DNA from: Brugia malayi
Lineage: Eukaryota > Nematoda > Chromadorea > Rhabditida > Onchocercidae
DNA: 64,000 nucleotides
Direction of reading: 5' to 3'
NCBI RefSeq assembly: GCF_000002995.4
Contig: NW_025062476.1
Span: forward strand, 6,375,001-6,439,000
Numbering within the stretch: position 1 is the stretch's first letter; each line of letters begins with the position of its first letter. The position numbers were made by a program, and so were the translations under genes. This document shows positions 1-13,485 of this stretch, piece by piece. A model generated the notes under the pieces. It saw only the letters and a list, made by a program, of their open reading frames with translations, had not been told where the DNA came from and did not search any database.

Positions 1-3000
1 AGTACCATTTCTCTCTCTCGCTCTTTCTCCTCCTTCTCTCCTTCTTATAGCTGTGATTAACATCAAATCATTAATTCCTTTACATTCTTTGTATTGATGA
101 AAAAAAAAAGTTCCTGCGAACACTTTTTTCATTTCTCTAAAAAATCAAAGATACTTTCCTCTTCTCTCTGTCGTAGATCACTATATGACACTATTAATAT
201 CAATACTGAGAAATACGTTAACTAAGTTCAGACCTGGTGTGCAATTCGTCACACGTGTTACACGTCATAACACGTTGTATGCTTGCTTCCAATCCGAAAG
301 CTTCTAGCATGATCATTTCGTAAATCATTCCATAAAAAATGAAGAAAGATATACTGCTAATAGCTGACAATTGTTGAGCTTGCACCAATTCACATTGACA
401 TCTATCTCCAAATTAGCTGTTTAACACTCACATGAAGATGAGGATTCAAAGATTTTGGAGAAATGGATTGAATTCTCTATATTTCTTGGAAGGGAAGAAT
501 TGAAATGATAAAGAAGCGGATATGAAGTAGCGAATTTTATTTACTCAAGAACAAATCTGACTTCTCTCAATAAAATCAGTAATTATTTTGGACCATCATT
601 GGAGAAAAAATTAGAATGATGCAATTGTTTCAAAGCAGTGAAATTAGAGGAATTTTCATTCAAAAAAACAATTTTTACTTTCAATTTTTATTTTTTCTCT
701 TAAAAAAGCGGAACTTCCGATTCACTTTTTTCTCATTCTCTTGGCAATGACACAAAATAAAGAAATAAATAAGTTGCAAATAAAATACAAAAGCACTGCA
801 TATTATTACTAATATTAGTTTAATTACGTATTAGTATAAATGCAGCAAAGAATGCACTGATTGCGCCGTCATTGTCATTAGCGATAGTATCAGCTGTTGC
901 AATAGCGTCAGCGCTACAAAAACCGATAAATTTAGAAACGGAAAATTTTTCAGTGAGAAAAGAAACGAACTTGGAATCACAGACAAACGAATCACAGTGA
1001 AGTCATAAAAAACTGAAAACTTTTAGGAATTGCTGATTAATAAGAAGTGAGGTGATAGTTAGAAAGCAACTGAAACAAAAACTAAACTAACTATAAGATG
1101 ACCCCCTTGCACCACTTTTATCTAGAAATATTAACCGTATCTCAGAAGCTGTTTTTAATTGTGACACGAAACATAGAATGCTACGCATAGCCGATGACTT
1201 CTTAAAATTTAATGAAGATTGCTGTTAAGCAAGCAAAAAATAATTTCTTGGACTTACAGGATCAATTTACGGTAACGTAAAAGGTGCAATTGTATAGTAC
1301 TCTTTGAACATCAGTCTTGCAGGAGCTATTCTTTGCAAACAACACCTTTTCGAGTGACAATACATGATACATGAGGAATACCGTAATCAGCAATGAACTT
1401 CAAAACAAAATCACTTTTCTTGAGACTTAAAAATTTGACTTTTAGATTCTTAATATAGGACATACAAATTCTGTTTTGAAACTCGGGAATTTTAAAGGAA
1501 ATTTATAAGTTTTTGAAAGAAACAGATGAAAGATTTCTTAATGGAAAGTGTTATTGATTGATAAAAAAAAAGAAATAATCGCGCAATTGTCTTCCAGTCG
1601 AAAATAAAAATATTTAGGTTTACTTCAAAATTGAAAATCATGTATGGAATGAATTGATGAATAACAGTTCAGGAAGAAAATGAATGCAGAAAGATAAATA
1701 TTCTAAAGCGTAAACGAAATAATAAATATTAGGAAAAAATATCAGTATGAATGAACACTCTCTAAATAGAACATTCATCTGCTGATCATCTTAAATGGAA
1801 CATTTTCTCGATGAAAGAAAATAACCAAATCAGTTCTAAAAAATTGTTATAGACGACAACATATTTCAACAAAAAAAATTTTCCTTCAGACAGAACAAAC
1901 TTACTACTGCAGTCAGAAGTATGCGAATAGTTAATTTCTCACTATGTTAAATGTTAGTTTCTAATCCTAGATAAATCTCCCTTTTATCACTGCATTGATA
2001 AAGTTGTGGATGAAGGAAAGGCTAAGGCAACATGACGATCTTTCGATCATAAAACTTGTATTCCCTCTAAAGTTTATTCATGATCAGCAACAGATTCTGT
2101 TATTGCAATTTGTCTAACAGAAGAAATGAATTAACGAATAATAATGAATAACTTCATTCAATCAATTAACTGTATGAAATGTTACGCACGTGAAGACACG
2201 TGACAGTTTGTTATTATCATTACTTTTCTCTTACATGAATAGCTGGTATCGCTCATTTTACTCTTCTCAACTAAATTTTTTAACTTTTTTAACACGTTGC
2301 TACAATCCAAAATATTTTATTTCATTCATATAAAGCACTATTTAACGGTTTCCTGAAATAATTTCAGGATTTTTTTGCACAAACTTTTCTGTTCCGGCGA
2401 CGACTACTCTCGCTATGAAGTTGCTTCTTCGTTTATTGTATAAATATTGCAGTTTTAAAGCAAAATGGTCTACACTATTTTAAAACTATTTGAACAATGA
2501 TTCATGTGCATTAATGAATGGTATTTCAAATATCACTATTGCATATTAATTATCAGTTCACTTTTGTAACTACGAAAAGACTGCATGTGGTTGTGATGAA
2601 TTTAGATCAGTTGATAAATCCAAAGATGTTTATTAGTATAATAAAGAAGGAAAGTTTAAAAACAAGTATGAAGATATGTATAGTCGATTGTGTTTCTTCG
2701 TCCAGCAATCGTTTGAGATACGTGAATGCATTTGGCACGTGAAAATAAAAAACATAATCTTAGTTTCCGTAGCAGAATTTCACCAGTCTAAATTGCGTAT
2801 CTGAATTGTTAAACTCACACTCAAAATTATACAACATAAGGTATTGACAACTATCTACAAGTTCACAGGGCCCAGCTGTCTCACGTGATTTCTATGGAGA
2901 AAGATGATAATTTCACGTAAGCATATGTATAAAAGCATGAAGAAAGCAAACAGAGAAGGAATTAATTGAGTGATTGCAAAGGGAAAAGTTTCGAAATGTA

Positions 3001-3145
3001 TAAAAAGCAGCTTTGCCGGTTTAAATGTGGTGCTGCCCGAAAAATACATCTGCGAAGAGTGCAACCTGATCGATGGAGCTAAACAACTCATTGCTTTCCC
3101 CGACAGCCCGTCCAATCGGTTACATCAGCTGAAAGCTATGCACTT

Positions 3146-3216
3146 ACACCCATACACATACATACATACACACACACACCATATATATATATACACCCAT
3201 ACAAACACACATATGC
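3146..3216. repeat. CA/TA compound microsatellite
   Basis: Imperfect CATA/CA units followed by a short TA run and more CACA units. It lies inside an open frame that stays open across the repeat, so the long frame is partly a by-product of the repeat. Confidence 0.9.
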
Positions 3217-5526
3217 GTACTTACATGTACTCACCTATTTACACAGACAGGCAGAAAATGAACAGAACCATGTCGGTTGTCACCATCGCTGTCGTTCGTT
3301 GTCTCATGTCTGTGTATAAGCAGTCGAGATTGTCTGTGCATGTATATGTGCTTATGTTCGATAGACATTTCTCTGTGGTAGCTGCAGGAAGAGACTTATC
3401 CGGGAAGGCTTCAATGCCGTCACCATATTATTATTGCAGCACTCATTCAGTTAGTTTAGCCTTTAGACAGAAACACAAAGCAATATTCAGGAAAGTTGTC
3501 TTTGATCAGAAATGGTTTCATTTAATGATGAACAGACATGTTGAAATGATAAGTGGTCAGTTGCTAATTTTAATAATTTCACTTCACTTCTTTAGATCAA
3601 AGTAACTTTGGATCGGTGTTTTATTTCAAATGTTTTCCTGTTAAAACCCATTCACCCTACTTTACAGAATGAAATAAACGTTGCAATGCAATACTAGAAA
3701 GAGTCATGATAAATTCGCTTATCCTTAGCATATTTCATAGCAGTTCAGGTCCATTCAGTAAATAAAGAAAATTCAAAATAGCAGAACTTCCTCTGTGCTT
3801 ACTTCAATACTTCTAAATAATAAATTTTGAATTTAGAAGGGAGAAAATGTTTGAATAAATAGTTCGCTTTTTGAGTCTACAAGAAGTAACACTGCACCGA
3901 CTATAAGTATATTTACAAAACAACTCATAGAGACATTTCTATAAAGATAAGAATTATATAAAACGATCTATCCTTAGTTAAACGTACTGCTTAGTTCCAT
4001 TGCGCGTAAAACGCTTTATCCATATTTATTTTTACTTTTTGCATCATATTGAGATGGATAAGCTGACGAATAATTAATCATTAAATGCATCTTCTAATTT
4101 ACTTCCCTGCTGATCATCGTTCGTGCTTAACTCACTGATATGAATTTTATATTTTAGTTTTGTTAAGGAAGAAGCAAAGAAGGTGTCAATATTTTTAGTT
4201 TGATTAAATGACGAAGAAATTGATAAATATTACGGGTAGAAAATTAACAAGAAATGAAATAATATGAGTTAGAAATTGTCGGAGTATTTTTTAAGATGAA
4301 GGAGTCAAAGTGGAATTATATTAATCAATGATTTTATTTGAAACATGAAAAGAAATTGAATTTACCACTACTCCATTATGGCAAATAACTTGTTCATCAA
4401 TTCCTATACTTCAGTAACATTAAAATCGCTTTCAGGATAACTAATACAAGCCAAGAGCACATTGATGAAAATGCAACCAACAAAGCCATCACTTATTTGC
4501 TTATCCGACTTCCATATATTTTATAGTTCAATTCAGAAATAGAGGGACTGAAAATACTTTAATTTTTTCTTTCTACAACGAACTATGTACGCTCTTTTAT
4601 TCTTAAATTTAGAAATCCTGTCATTTAGATTTGCAACATAACATTTGAAATTGATAAAATATATTGTAAATTTTGTGCCACTTTTCATTTAATCAATAAT
4701 TTCATCAATAATATTTCTCATTTGAGTTAAGCATTTTCATTCGCTTTCTTATTGTATAAGTTAGCATTTTAAACTAGAAAAAATATACAGGAAAAATTGA
4801 AAAAAATCGCATCGCACAAATTTTCCAATTCATATAATTCTCCTAAAAGTAAGTTTTTCATCTTTTTTCATTTTCATTTTAATGTTCGCTTCATTTCATT
4901 TCTCGTCCAATATTTGAAAATGTTCTCAAATGTCTCCTTTTCTTATCAGTAGTGAATGTTTGCATAAGGTCGTATTAAACAGCGGAAAAATCTCATTACT
5001 AACAGAAAAAGTTCGCTTCCTATAGAATTATGAATTGCATTGCAAATAGCAGTGCAACACAATGCAGATATATTATCAATTTTAATTAGAAAATTTGCTT
5101 AAATCTTGAAAACAACAAAATTACAAATAATTTATGCATGCATCTAAAAGCTGCAGTTATTTAGCAGTCCTAAGCTATTTCCACAACACATATTACTCAT
5201 TAATGTCAATTATATTGCATACAAACTAAACTAACCCCAAAAGAAAAGTAAAAATGAACGGAAAGGAATTATTTCGAGATTAATTAAAACTATGGTAGAC
5301 TGTCTAACCGGAAGACTGTAATGCTAGCATTGCCGCCTAATGCAACGGAAAGGCAATTGGTGTTTAGCCAGTGCCCCTGCATTCTCTACATCACGCATAG
5401 TAAACAACATATATTAAATATACGTAACTATCCGTTTGAATACGGTATCCTAATTTCAAGGGCAAATCAGACGATAAAATATTTTCATTGATCGCACAAT
5501 TATCATGCAACGAGCAGAACAAAGAG

Positions 5527-5549
5527 ATATATATATATATATATATATC
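5527..5549. repeat. (AT)n microsatellite
   Basis: About eleven AT dinucleotides in a row, seen directly in the sequence. Confidence 0.95.
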
Positions 5550-7079
5550 ACTAACTGATAAAAGATTTGAGAGTTGTGCCACTTAAGGTGATAGTATATG
5601 AGGTAGTGCAGATGGCGATGAATTTTACAATTTTTATCTGAGTGGCAGAAATTGGTTAAGCTTTTAATGTGCGACATCTAGCTGCTCATTAGACTTTTAT
5701 TCAATTTTTTTTCGTAATATTTTGAAAGTTTCTATCTGAGAAATAGACTCCAAAATAGGCAAATTTATTTTTTCAATTAACAAATTGTTTCAAAAGAAAA
5801 TCAGTGATTTAACAAATTGTAAGTAGGAAAAAGTACCGAAAAATTGGTTAGCAAAATGTGAGAAGAAAAAGAAGCAGGGATGAAGAGAGCAAATTTTGTA
5901 ATATATCGAAAATTTCATCTGAACTTGTTCAGAAGGAAAAAGAACGAAAAAAAAACTTTTCATTCAAATCATTCTTTTTCCTTCCTTCTTATCTTCTTTT
6001 TCAATTGAAGGGAAAAGATTTCAAATTAAATCTTACGTAATAATTGCTTAAAGAAAAAAGTGACAAAAAAAAAGGAGTTAAAATAATTTTGATATCCTTA
6101 AAGTCGTAAACCATATGCATATCGTTAGAATGGCATTTTTAAAATATTTTGTAAAATACATTAATTAATAAAAAAAGACATTATTAAGAAGAAAAAATAG
6201 CACTCATGACACCAATTTAGAAATGCCTACAATATCAAAAAAGTGGTTAGTTTGGCTAATGCACATTGCGTATTTCTCTAATCGGGTGAATTTTCTGTCA
6301 AGGTTGATTTAAATAGGAAGAACGAGTTTATTAAACTCGTTTAAATGGCAATATAAAATCCAAAGTAATATTAAGAGAATTATTCATTCTACCTAGATTA
6401 AAATTTTATTCATTCTCAGTACAATGGTGGGACGAGTAATCCTCTGTCATAATTATCAATTTGATAGCTAAGAAGAATTACTACTCGACCCTACTTAATT
6501 TTACAAGATCAGATCTTTTCAAAGGTATAAATTCCCTAATGTTCTGCTAATGCAGACTGTTTTATCAGATTTGATTTTATAGTCAGCTTTTACTTAAATT
6601 AGGCATTTCTAATTTCTTTTGATGTCAATTGACACAAATGAGCAAAGCGAATGGTCAGAAAATATCAAAATAGAATAGCTTAAGGGTTGAAATGCTGTGC
6701 TTACCTCTCTCCACATATGCAACTATATGATGAACGAATGGAAACGATCGATAAAAGCTCTTTGTTTTCCAAACTTCGAAAAGAAATTTTTTTCGAAATG
6801 CATTCTGTATTTGATTAAAATTTTCAACAGGCAGATAATAAGTGCTTACCTTCAAAGATATTCATTACTAATAGACGCAGAAGTAGGCTGTTAAAATATG
6901 GGACAGTGCGCAGTGTAGACGATACAAGCTTATCATTGTTGTAGGTAACGCTACAGTGAAAAATTTGCTTCTGGTCCCGTTCTGCTTCATTAGTCATTAG
7001 CAAAGGACCAATGGCTAAATCATGCACGCAGTTCGATATCTAATGATTTGCCGGGCAGTTGAAGAAGCAGTTGTTGAAG

Positions 7080-7258
7080 ATAATATTAATAATAATAGTA
7101 ATAATAATAATGAAAATAGTATTAGTAGTGCTATTTCCTCGTCATTGTGCTCTTAATTATAATAAAAAGAAGCGATACAGCAAGTGATACAGCTGCTCAA
7201 TAAAAATGACGTGTTTCTGTTGACCAAAACAACGATAATAATAATAATGATAATAATA
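7080..7258. repeat. two AAT/ATA trinucleotide clusters
   Basis: Two impure AAT-type runs (7,080-7,112 and 7,231-7,258) separated by ordinary sequence. Confidence 0.8.
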
Positions 7259-10200
7259 GTGGTGGATAAATGTAGGAATAGAGATTTTCCTCTTAGAATA
7301 AAGCAACCAACGACCATTTGAGACACAGCAGTATCATCCCGGCAATGGTCCAAAAGTGAATCATATGATAGACCGCAGAGGGTGGGAGGAAGATGACAAT
7401 AAACTGAGTCAGAAGCAGCAAAGGGATACTAATTTCCAATTATGTTTCCTATAAAAACTACCGTCACACATATGCTCTTCTCAATGTCTTCTCAATGCCA
7501 TCAGAATTTCATGACTCTCGAAATTTATTTCAGGTCAACAAAGAAAATGTGCTTAATTTCAGTATCCAGAATATGCGAGTTAATCGTGGTAGTAGCGGTT
7601 TACTAAATTTACTGAGTGCTTCAACACTAATAAAACATTATCTGGTGATTAAATAATACTCATTTTTCCAGCTAAATCTCAAAAAAAAGCTAGAAAAATT
7701 GAAGTTAAAACTTGAAGAAAATCTGCTTCTAATTTCTGAATTCTTGTAATGTGACATTGTTTTGGTACAAAAATTCAGAAGTATTTATTTTAGTGACATT
7801 TCAATGACTGTAATAGGCAAACGGTTAGAACTATTAGATAAAATTCAATTAGTTGCGAGTTTAATGAAAATTTTTGGATTTAGAATAATGTTTTATGTAA
7901 AATTAGCTGACCATTTCTACTTTTATAGTAGTGGTTAACTAAGAAAATTCGAGAAATTGTAAAATCTTCCGCCTTCTTCTCTCAACGCTTCTCTCTAAAA
8001 TGCAAGACAAATACCGTCATTTTACATCTACATCTGCAAATTTTCCGCATTTCAAAAAAACCCTCCGAAAATATTGGATGGAATTATGATCTAAAACAAA
8101 GAAATCACTATTATTGTGCAGAAAGAATGAATTTCAACAATAAATTTTTTCTAGATATGAATGTTTAGCCATTTTTTTTAAAAAAAAAAAAAAAGTGTGT
8201 AAAGGATAGCAATGAACTGACAAAGACATCGCGACAAAAACGAACCAGTTTTCCGAGCTCTTTTAATAAAACTAAAAGTAGGATAACTACAAAAATTTTT
8301 GTTATAACAATTTACAGGAAGATGTTTGTATCTAAAAAGTTTTACTTAGATAAACGACTCGCGAAGATTTCTATGGACAGACATGCACGAAAGAAATGTA
8401 TTATATGTTCAGAATGACAAGTACTGATTAAAAAATGTCACTAAATGCTGAGAGAAGGAAATGAAACATTTTGAATAGTGATAAGAATGAAAAATTGTTG
8501 CGCTCATCGTCTCCACAACTTTTTTCTCTACTTCTTTCTTCTGATTGCTCATTAAACAACCCTTTTTTGATGCGCGGCAGGTGAGAGCGCCCTAAAATTT
8601 TAAACCGTTACTGTAATTTACAGTCTTCATTAGCGACTCATAGATGAAAGGGAACGAAATGAGACTGTAATTATTAACAGAACCTAAACTATAGGATATG
8701 AAAGTATCGAGAAAGGATAAAGCATGGAAACTAAAGAAAGCTCTTCTCTTGGCGCTTCATTATCATGAAGCATTGAATGTTATCTAACTTAAAAATGTTC
8801 AACTTCGGCTATAGTATCGACGCCTCCGAAATTAAATTGATGAATTCCAGCACCTAAAAGACCAAACTTTTAGACTTTCATATTTTAAAAGAATCGTCAC
8901 ACTTAATTCATGTGCAGGTGGTAATGAGATTTTTACTTTTGCATTCACTGGAACTGGCAATGCGATGGACATTCTAGAAGTTGAAATAATCTGAAATACA
9001 CTCTCATCCTCTCCCTGTTTTCAGGACATTTGCACTTTTTTAAACACTTTACTTACTGCACATAAAAGGAATAATGACTGCTTCTTTCATATGTAATCAT
9101 TTTATCCAAGCAAACGCAAAACTTGTTAAATGATTTTCTGAAATTATTCACCATTTCTCCTAGTCTGTTGTCTGGCAAGTACAGCTGAACTTCCTCTTTA
9201 TGCCTTCCTGACTTATTAAATTTCATTTCGTTAGTTGAGTGAATTGACTGCTGTATCAAGAAACAGTGTAATAAAAGTGGAGCAGACAACATCCTGAAAG
9301 AACTAGCATCACAATTCCCTTAACATACTACATTCGTAAGATGAGATTCTCTTCTTATAATTCCGAAAGAATAAAAATGAAATATTTCCATCCGGGAACT
9401 TAGCTAGCGTGCCGCCACTTAAAATAAAGAACTGGCACCGTAACTCTTTATTGAAGGAATGATGTTTGACTTGATGTGAAGCGCAATTACCTCAACAACA
9501 AAAGAAGTATTGTTCGGATGTACAGACATTTCCTGTGTTCATATGAAATTAATTAGAAAGCATAGAATTCTTTCGTTAAATTTTAGTTTTAAAAAGTTTG
9601 AATCAAATTTAAATTCGAGGAAGTGAAAAGGAAAATTGCACTTATTGAAACAAAATATCAGCACTTTTACTATCCTCGGGCAAACCCGCTTTGTAAGAGA
9701 TTTGAGGCGTAAACTATGAAAGGTGGGGGCATTGCTTCAGCGAGTAATCAAATCAACGGAAAAGAGACACTGAAAACTTAAAGAAGCACTGCCTTTTGTT
9801 TGCTTACTCATTGCATTAATTTTTTTTAGAGTAAAATAAAAAATTGACAGTTTTAAGAACTGATGCTGGTTGCCTGCAAAATTCATTGGGAAACTTGAGC
9901 CAATTATTCACTTTGATACAATCAAAACATATCAAAGAATAAGAAAAGCAAAAAGTGATAATTAGGAAAGTTTCCCACTAACCTCTTCCGTTTTGTAATT
10001 TTTTTTTATTTTGAGACATTTGGTTGTTTTTTTCTCTTCATTCATTCTTTGAAAAACCCTTCCGTGATGATTGGGTAAATCGTTCAGATCGATGTTTTTT
10101 GTCATCACTAGTCTCGGGAATTCTCTATTTCTGTCTTGAATGATCAAGGCCAGATAGAGACATTTGTTTAATTCACCTGTTTACGTTAACATGCTCATCC

Positions 10201-11020
10201 AAGTCACTTATTCATTTGTATCTCCGTCATCAACATCGCCTTTCATCACTTTTTTGCTCTTATCTTTCGCACTTTTTCAACTTTTGTTAATCTTTGAAGT
10301 CCGCAACAGTTGTTCTCACAGAGATGCTTCTTATTAGCATTTGTAGCATTTTATAAAGAATCTCTCGTACTTTTCATTTGCATACAATACTGAAACTAAA
10401 GATGCTCACAGCAACAACCACGGGAACAAAAAGATGCATTCACACTTAGCAACATAACCAACCACTTGCATTTCAAACGACCGACATTTTGAAGAAGTTA
10501 ATTTTTATATATGCATAATCGGCATCATCATTTCTATAACTTTAGGTCATTTTTACAGGATTCTTGTAGAGTAATGGTCTGGATGTAATATAGTAGTTGC
10601 TTCGAGACCACTCATCCTGGAGATGGCGCGTGCTTTTCAGAAGTTCAAACATGAAGAAATCGAAAAGAAAAGAAGGAGTATGTGCCACTGAAAGGGAAGT
10701 TTCAGGAAAAATTCAATTGCACAAAAGAAGAAATGCAAAAAAAGTTGGAAGAAAGTTTAAAAACAAGTGAAGACGAGGATATTTCCAGATTGAAAAAAGA
10801 AATGCTTCGATGTAGGAAGGAAGTTTGAACTGATCATTCGGCCGTTGTTGAATAAGTGGCTGTTGACGTTTTCGGGAAGAGAGACAGAGGGAGGAAAAAA
10901 GCACCAGAAGTGAGTGACAGCTATGCGGTAATGTGTAATCGACGAGTAAAGGGCAGAGAAGAGATCCGAGCCTTCTAAGAAGATATGTTGCATTATGTCG
11001 CAAAAAAATTTCGAAAAAAT

Positions 11021-13485
11021 TCAAAGGCTGAGGGAAGATAGATCCATCTGATCACTGCCATCCACAACATCAGTACCAGTCAGCAGGTTGACAAGTGCAT
11101 CTTGGCAAGGTGCCATATTCGATGGACCCATATTGTGTGGTTGGATTTTTTCTCGGGAAACCCTTAAGGGGACAGGGGAGAGAGAGACAGGAAGAAAGCG
11201 GAGAGAGTGAAAGAGGAAGAGGTGCATTTGTTAAACAATGAGTACCACTCTCTTTTACTCCATCTTTTTTAAATCTTCACTTATTTTCAAATTGTTCGTA
11301 AAAGTGGCACGAGGTGGTGCAAGTATGCATGCACGCACACACCCAGACACACACACACACACACATACCCACCCAGACACAAATAGACAAAATACGTACA
11401 AATAGATGAGATACGTTGCGGTACATAGATGCAGCCGCGTTGGTGTTCTCTTCTGGTTTGATAGCATCGACAGTTCCTCCGAAACAGTTATTGTCACACT
11501 GTCATATTCCTTCCTGTCTTCCATCTTTTGCTTATTCCCGTTATCCCCTCTCTCTCAAATAAGTTGACTTGACATTCCCTTCATTGAAATCCCTCACTCC
11601 ATTCTCATAATCGATTACTTCATTACACCCTTCATTCTTCCACTCAGCATCAGATTTCCGGAAAGATCAGAATAGAAAAATAGTCCTTCTGCATATTCTA
11701 TTTATATTATATTAGTGGTGTTGAAAGAAATAGTTTTCTTATGAATTCAAAATCGGTATTTAAACGGACTTAATAGGAAAATGATGTCACTTTTGACTGA
11801 TTTTCAAAATTATCGAATCCTTTGTCCTGACATGAATTTCTTTTTATTAATTCCTGAATCTCACTGCAGACTGAAGAGCTTCAATGAGTCACCTACTGAT
11901 GACTTCTATCCTAACAGTACTTTTTAAATCGATAACGGTTAAAAAAAATCCATGTTTCATTGTTGCTGATGTATGACCATTTTAAAGCTTCTTAAACCTG
12001 CGTAATCGATAGGGATTATTGCTTCTTCAAATTAGGTATTAAATCTTACGATGTCAATGTAATAAGACAATTATCATTTGCTGTAACATTGTTATTAAGT
12101 ACAGTGGCTTAATGCGTTTTACAAATTCGTAAAAGTTGCAGAAAAAGTTTAGGAATTTTTTCTCAAGCTATGAATTATTTAGATGAGGAATTTAAAATAT
12201 GTATCATAACAAATGCAGTGAGTGCTAGCTCCTTCAAATTCGATCATTCTGCATCGATAAATGTTAACTTATTGGCGTGCGTCATTTACTTAAAATTCGG
12301 TACAATTTAACTTATCGTTTTAGTTTCCCGTGTGCTGTAAACGCTGTAAAATTATTTACTCATAAAAATAAATCGAACCGTGCTCACAGATGTACCATTA
12401 GCAGTTCGAAATCCAGGTAATCCCATCAGCTCGGGTCTCATCTGATATTGCAGCAAGTTGTGATTGGTTGGAAACGACGAAAATAGATCTGCAATTTTCA
12501 GTAAACTAGTAGTTCCACTGTACTCAGCACTGATAAACAAAAAAGTCATTGTAATTTAATTTCTGCTTTCTGTTATTTGAGTTTTCCGAGATTTTTACAG
12601 TTAAAACATAGTAGAGGATCCACAGAAATCCTAGCACTGATACTAGCTAGCATTACTCGCAATCACTGTGCAAACTCTATCATACAAAAAGGTATCATAT
12701 CTGTCTACTCTTAACTCTGTACTATTTTCTAATCTCAGAGACGAAGATCTCGTACATTTATATCTCGTCACGTTTGGAGCAAAGAATAATCATGTATAAA
12801 TAATCAAAGTATAAAGCTGTTAACCAGAGTTGTTAAAGGTGAAACTGGTTGGTGGAGCTTCGATTCCGGTTGCTTGTTGCAGTGCGACACCTAATTGTCC
12901 CATTTGTGGCATGTGATGATTCTGCTGTGTTGGTTGTGTGCTACCGGATTGCTGTGATGAATTCGACGGAGTTAAGCCACCAGATCCGGAACCTTCCGTT
13001 GAACGACTGTGGCTTCTTGCTACAAGAACTTGTTTCATTTCTACTTCATCACAAAGCTTAGGTACTTATAATTAGATATTTCCAGCTTCGAGTACCTCGT
13101 AGTATTACGTTCACATTGCATCATCCGACGATATCTTTTTTCTGGTAACTATTTTAAAGATTAAATGGCTAATTGCTATCATAAAGGCTCTGAATTGTTT
13201 TTTCGATGAAGTGTTATGAAAAGATAGCACTGTCGTTGATGCAATCGACTTACCGTTCGTGGCAGTGCCATTGGGCTGCAAAGGAGTTTGATGCTGTATG
13301 GAATACATCTTGGCAGGAGTGGCAACTGCTTGCTGGTTAGTGATTGCGGTTAAATTGATAGCACATTTAATGTGCTTTGAACCTGAGGACGGTAAAGAGT
13401 CTGTTGCTAGTACTGCAGATGAGGAACTTGCTGGTATGGCTGAGGTGGATGCTGTCGTTACGGGTGGTGGTGGTGCTGATTCCTC
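11021..13485 (-). CDS. unrecognised Q/S/T-rich protein, 3' part (four exons)
   Basis: I do not recognise the family. Four minus-strand exons join with consistent phases: 13,485-13,254, 13,040-12,825, 12,488-12,396 and 11,151-11,021 (stop). The first ends at a consensus GTAAGT donor. Exon 1 encodes a Pro/Thr/Ser/Ala-rich stretch then a Gln/Asn-containing segment. Exon 2 is Ser/Gly/Gln/His-rich (SHSRSTEGSGSGGL, then PTQQNHHMPQMGQLG). Exon 3 is more hydrophobic (LLQYQMRPELMGLPGF). Exon 4 ends with QMDLSSLSL. This low-complexity composition resembles transcription-factor or co-regulator tails, but no domain is visible. Exon 2 also runs into an in-frame stop at 12,820-12,822, so a shorter isoform is possible. 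Upstream exons, at higher coordinates, were not found. The exon-4 acceptor is weak, and the last junction is the least certain. Confidence 0.45.
11346..11365. repeat. (AC)n microsatellite
   Basis: About ten AC units, with degenerate CA-rich flanks, between the proposed third and fourth exons of the minus-strand gene. Confidence 0.9.

Larger units (their letters stand above)
1..10600. other. gene-poor AT-rich stretch
   Basis: I see no gene I can support here. The stretch is AT-rich with homopolymer runs, short microsatellites (3,146-3,216; 5,527-5,549; 7,080-7,112; 7,231-7,258) and many chance open frames under 100 codons in overlapping frames. None forms a chain of exons with matching splice phases. 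Two spots are noted separately as possible coding remnants (2,970-3,602 and 5,320-5,495). Confidence 0.6.

Noticed and set aside
841..1010. overlapping open frames with Ala/Ser-rich or Cys-containing products
   Set aside because: Several frames are open at once because of locally repetitive, higher-GC sequence; no ATG and no splice signals favour any of them.
5597..5620. let-7-family seed (TGAGGTAGTGCAG) on the plus strand
   Set aside because: No complementary arm within about 100 bp on either side, so no precursor hairpin; seed match by chance.
8169..8194. T-run followed by A-run (possible retroposon tail)
   Set aside because: No adjacent coding or structured sequence and no target-site duplication seen.
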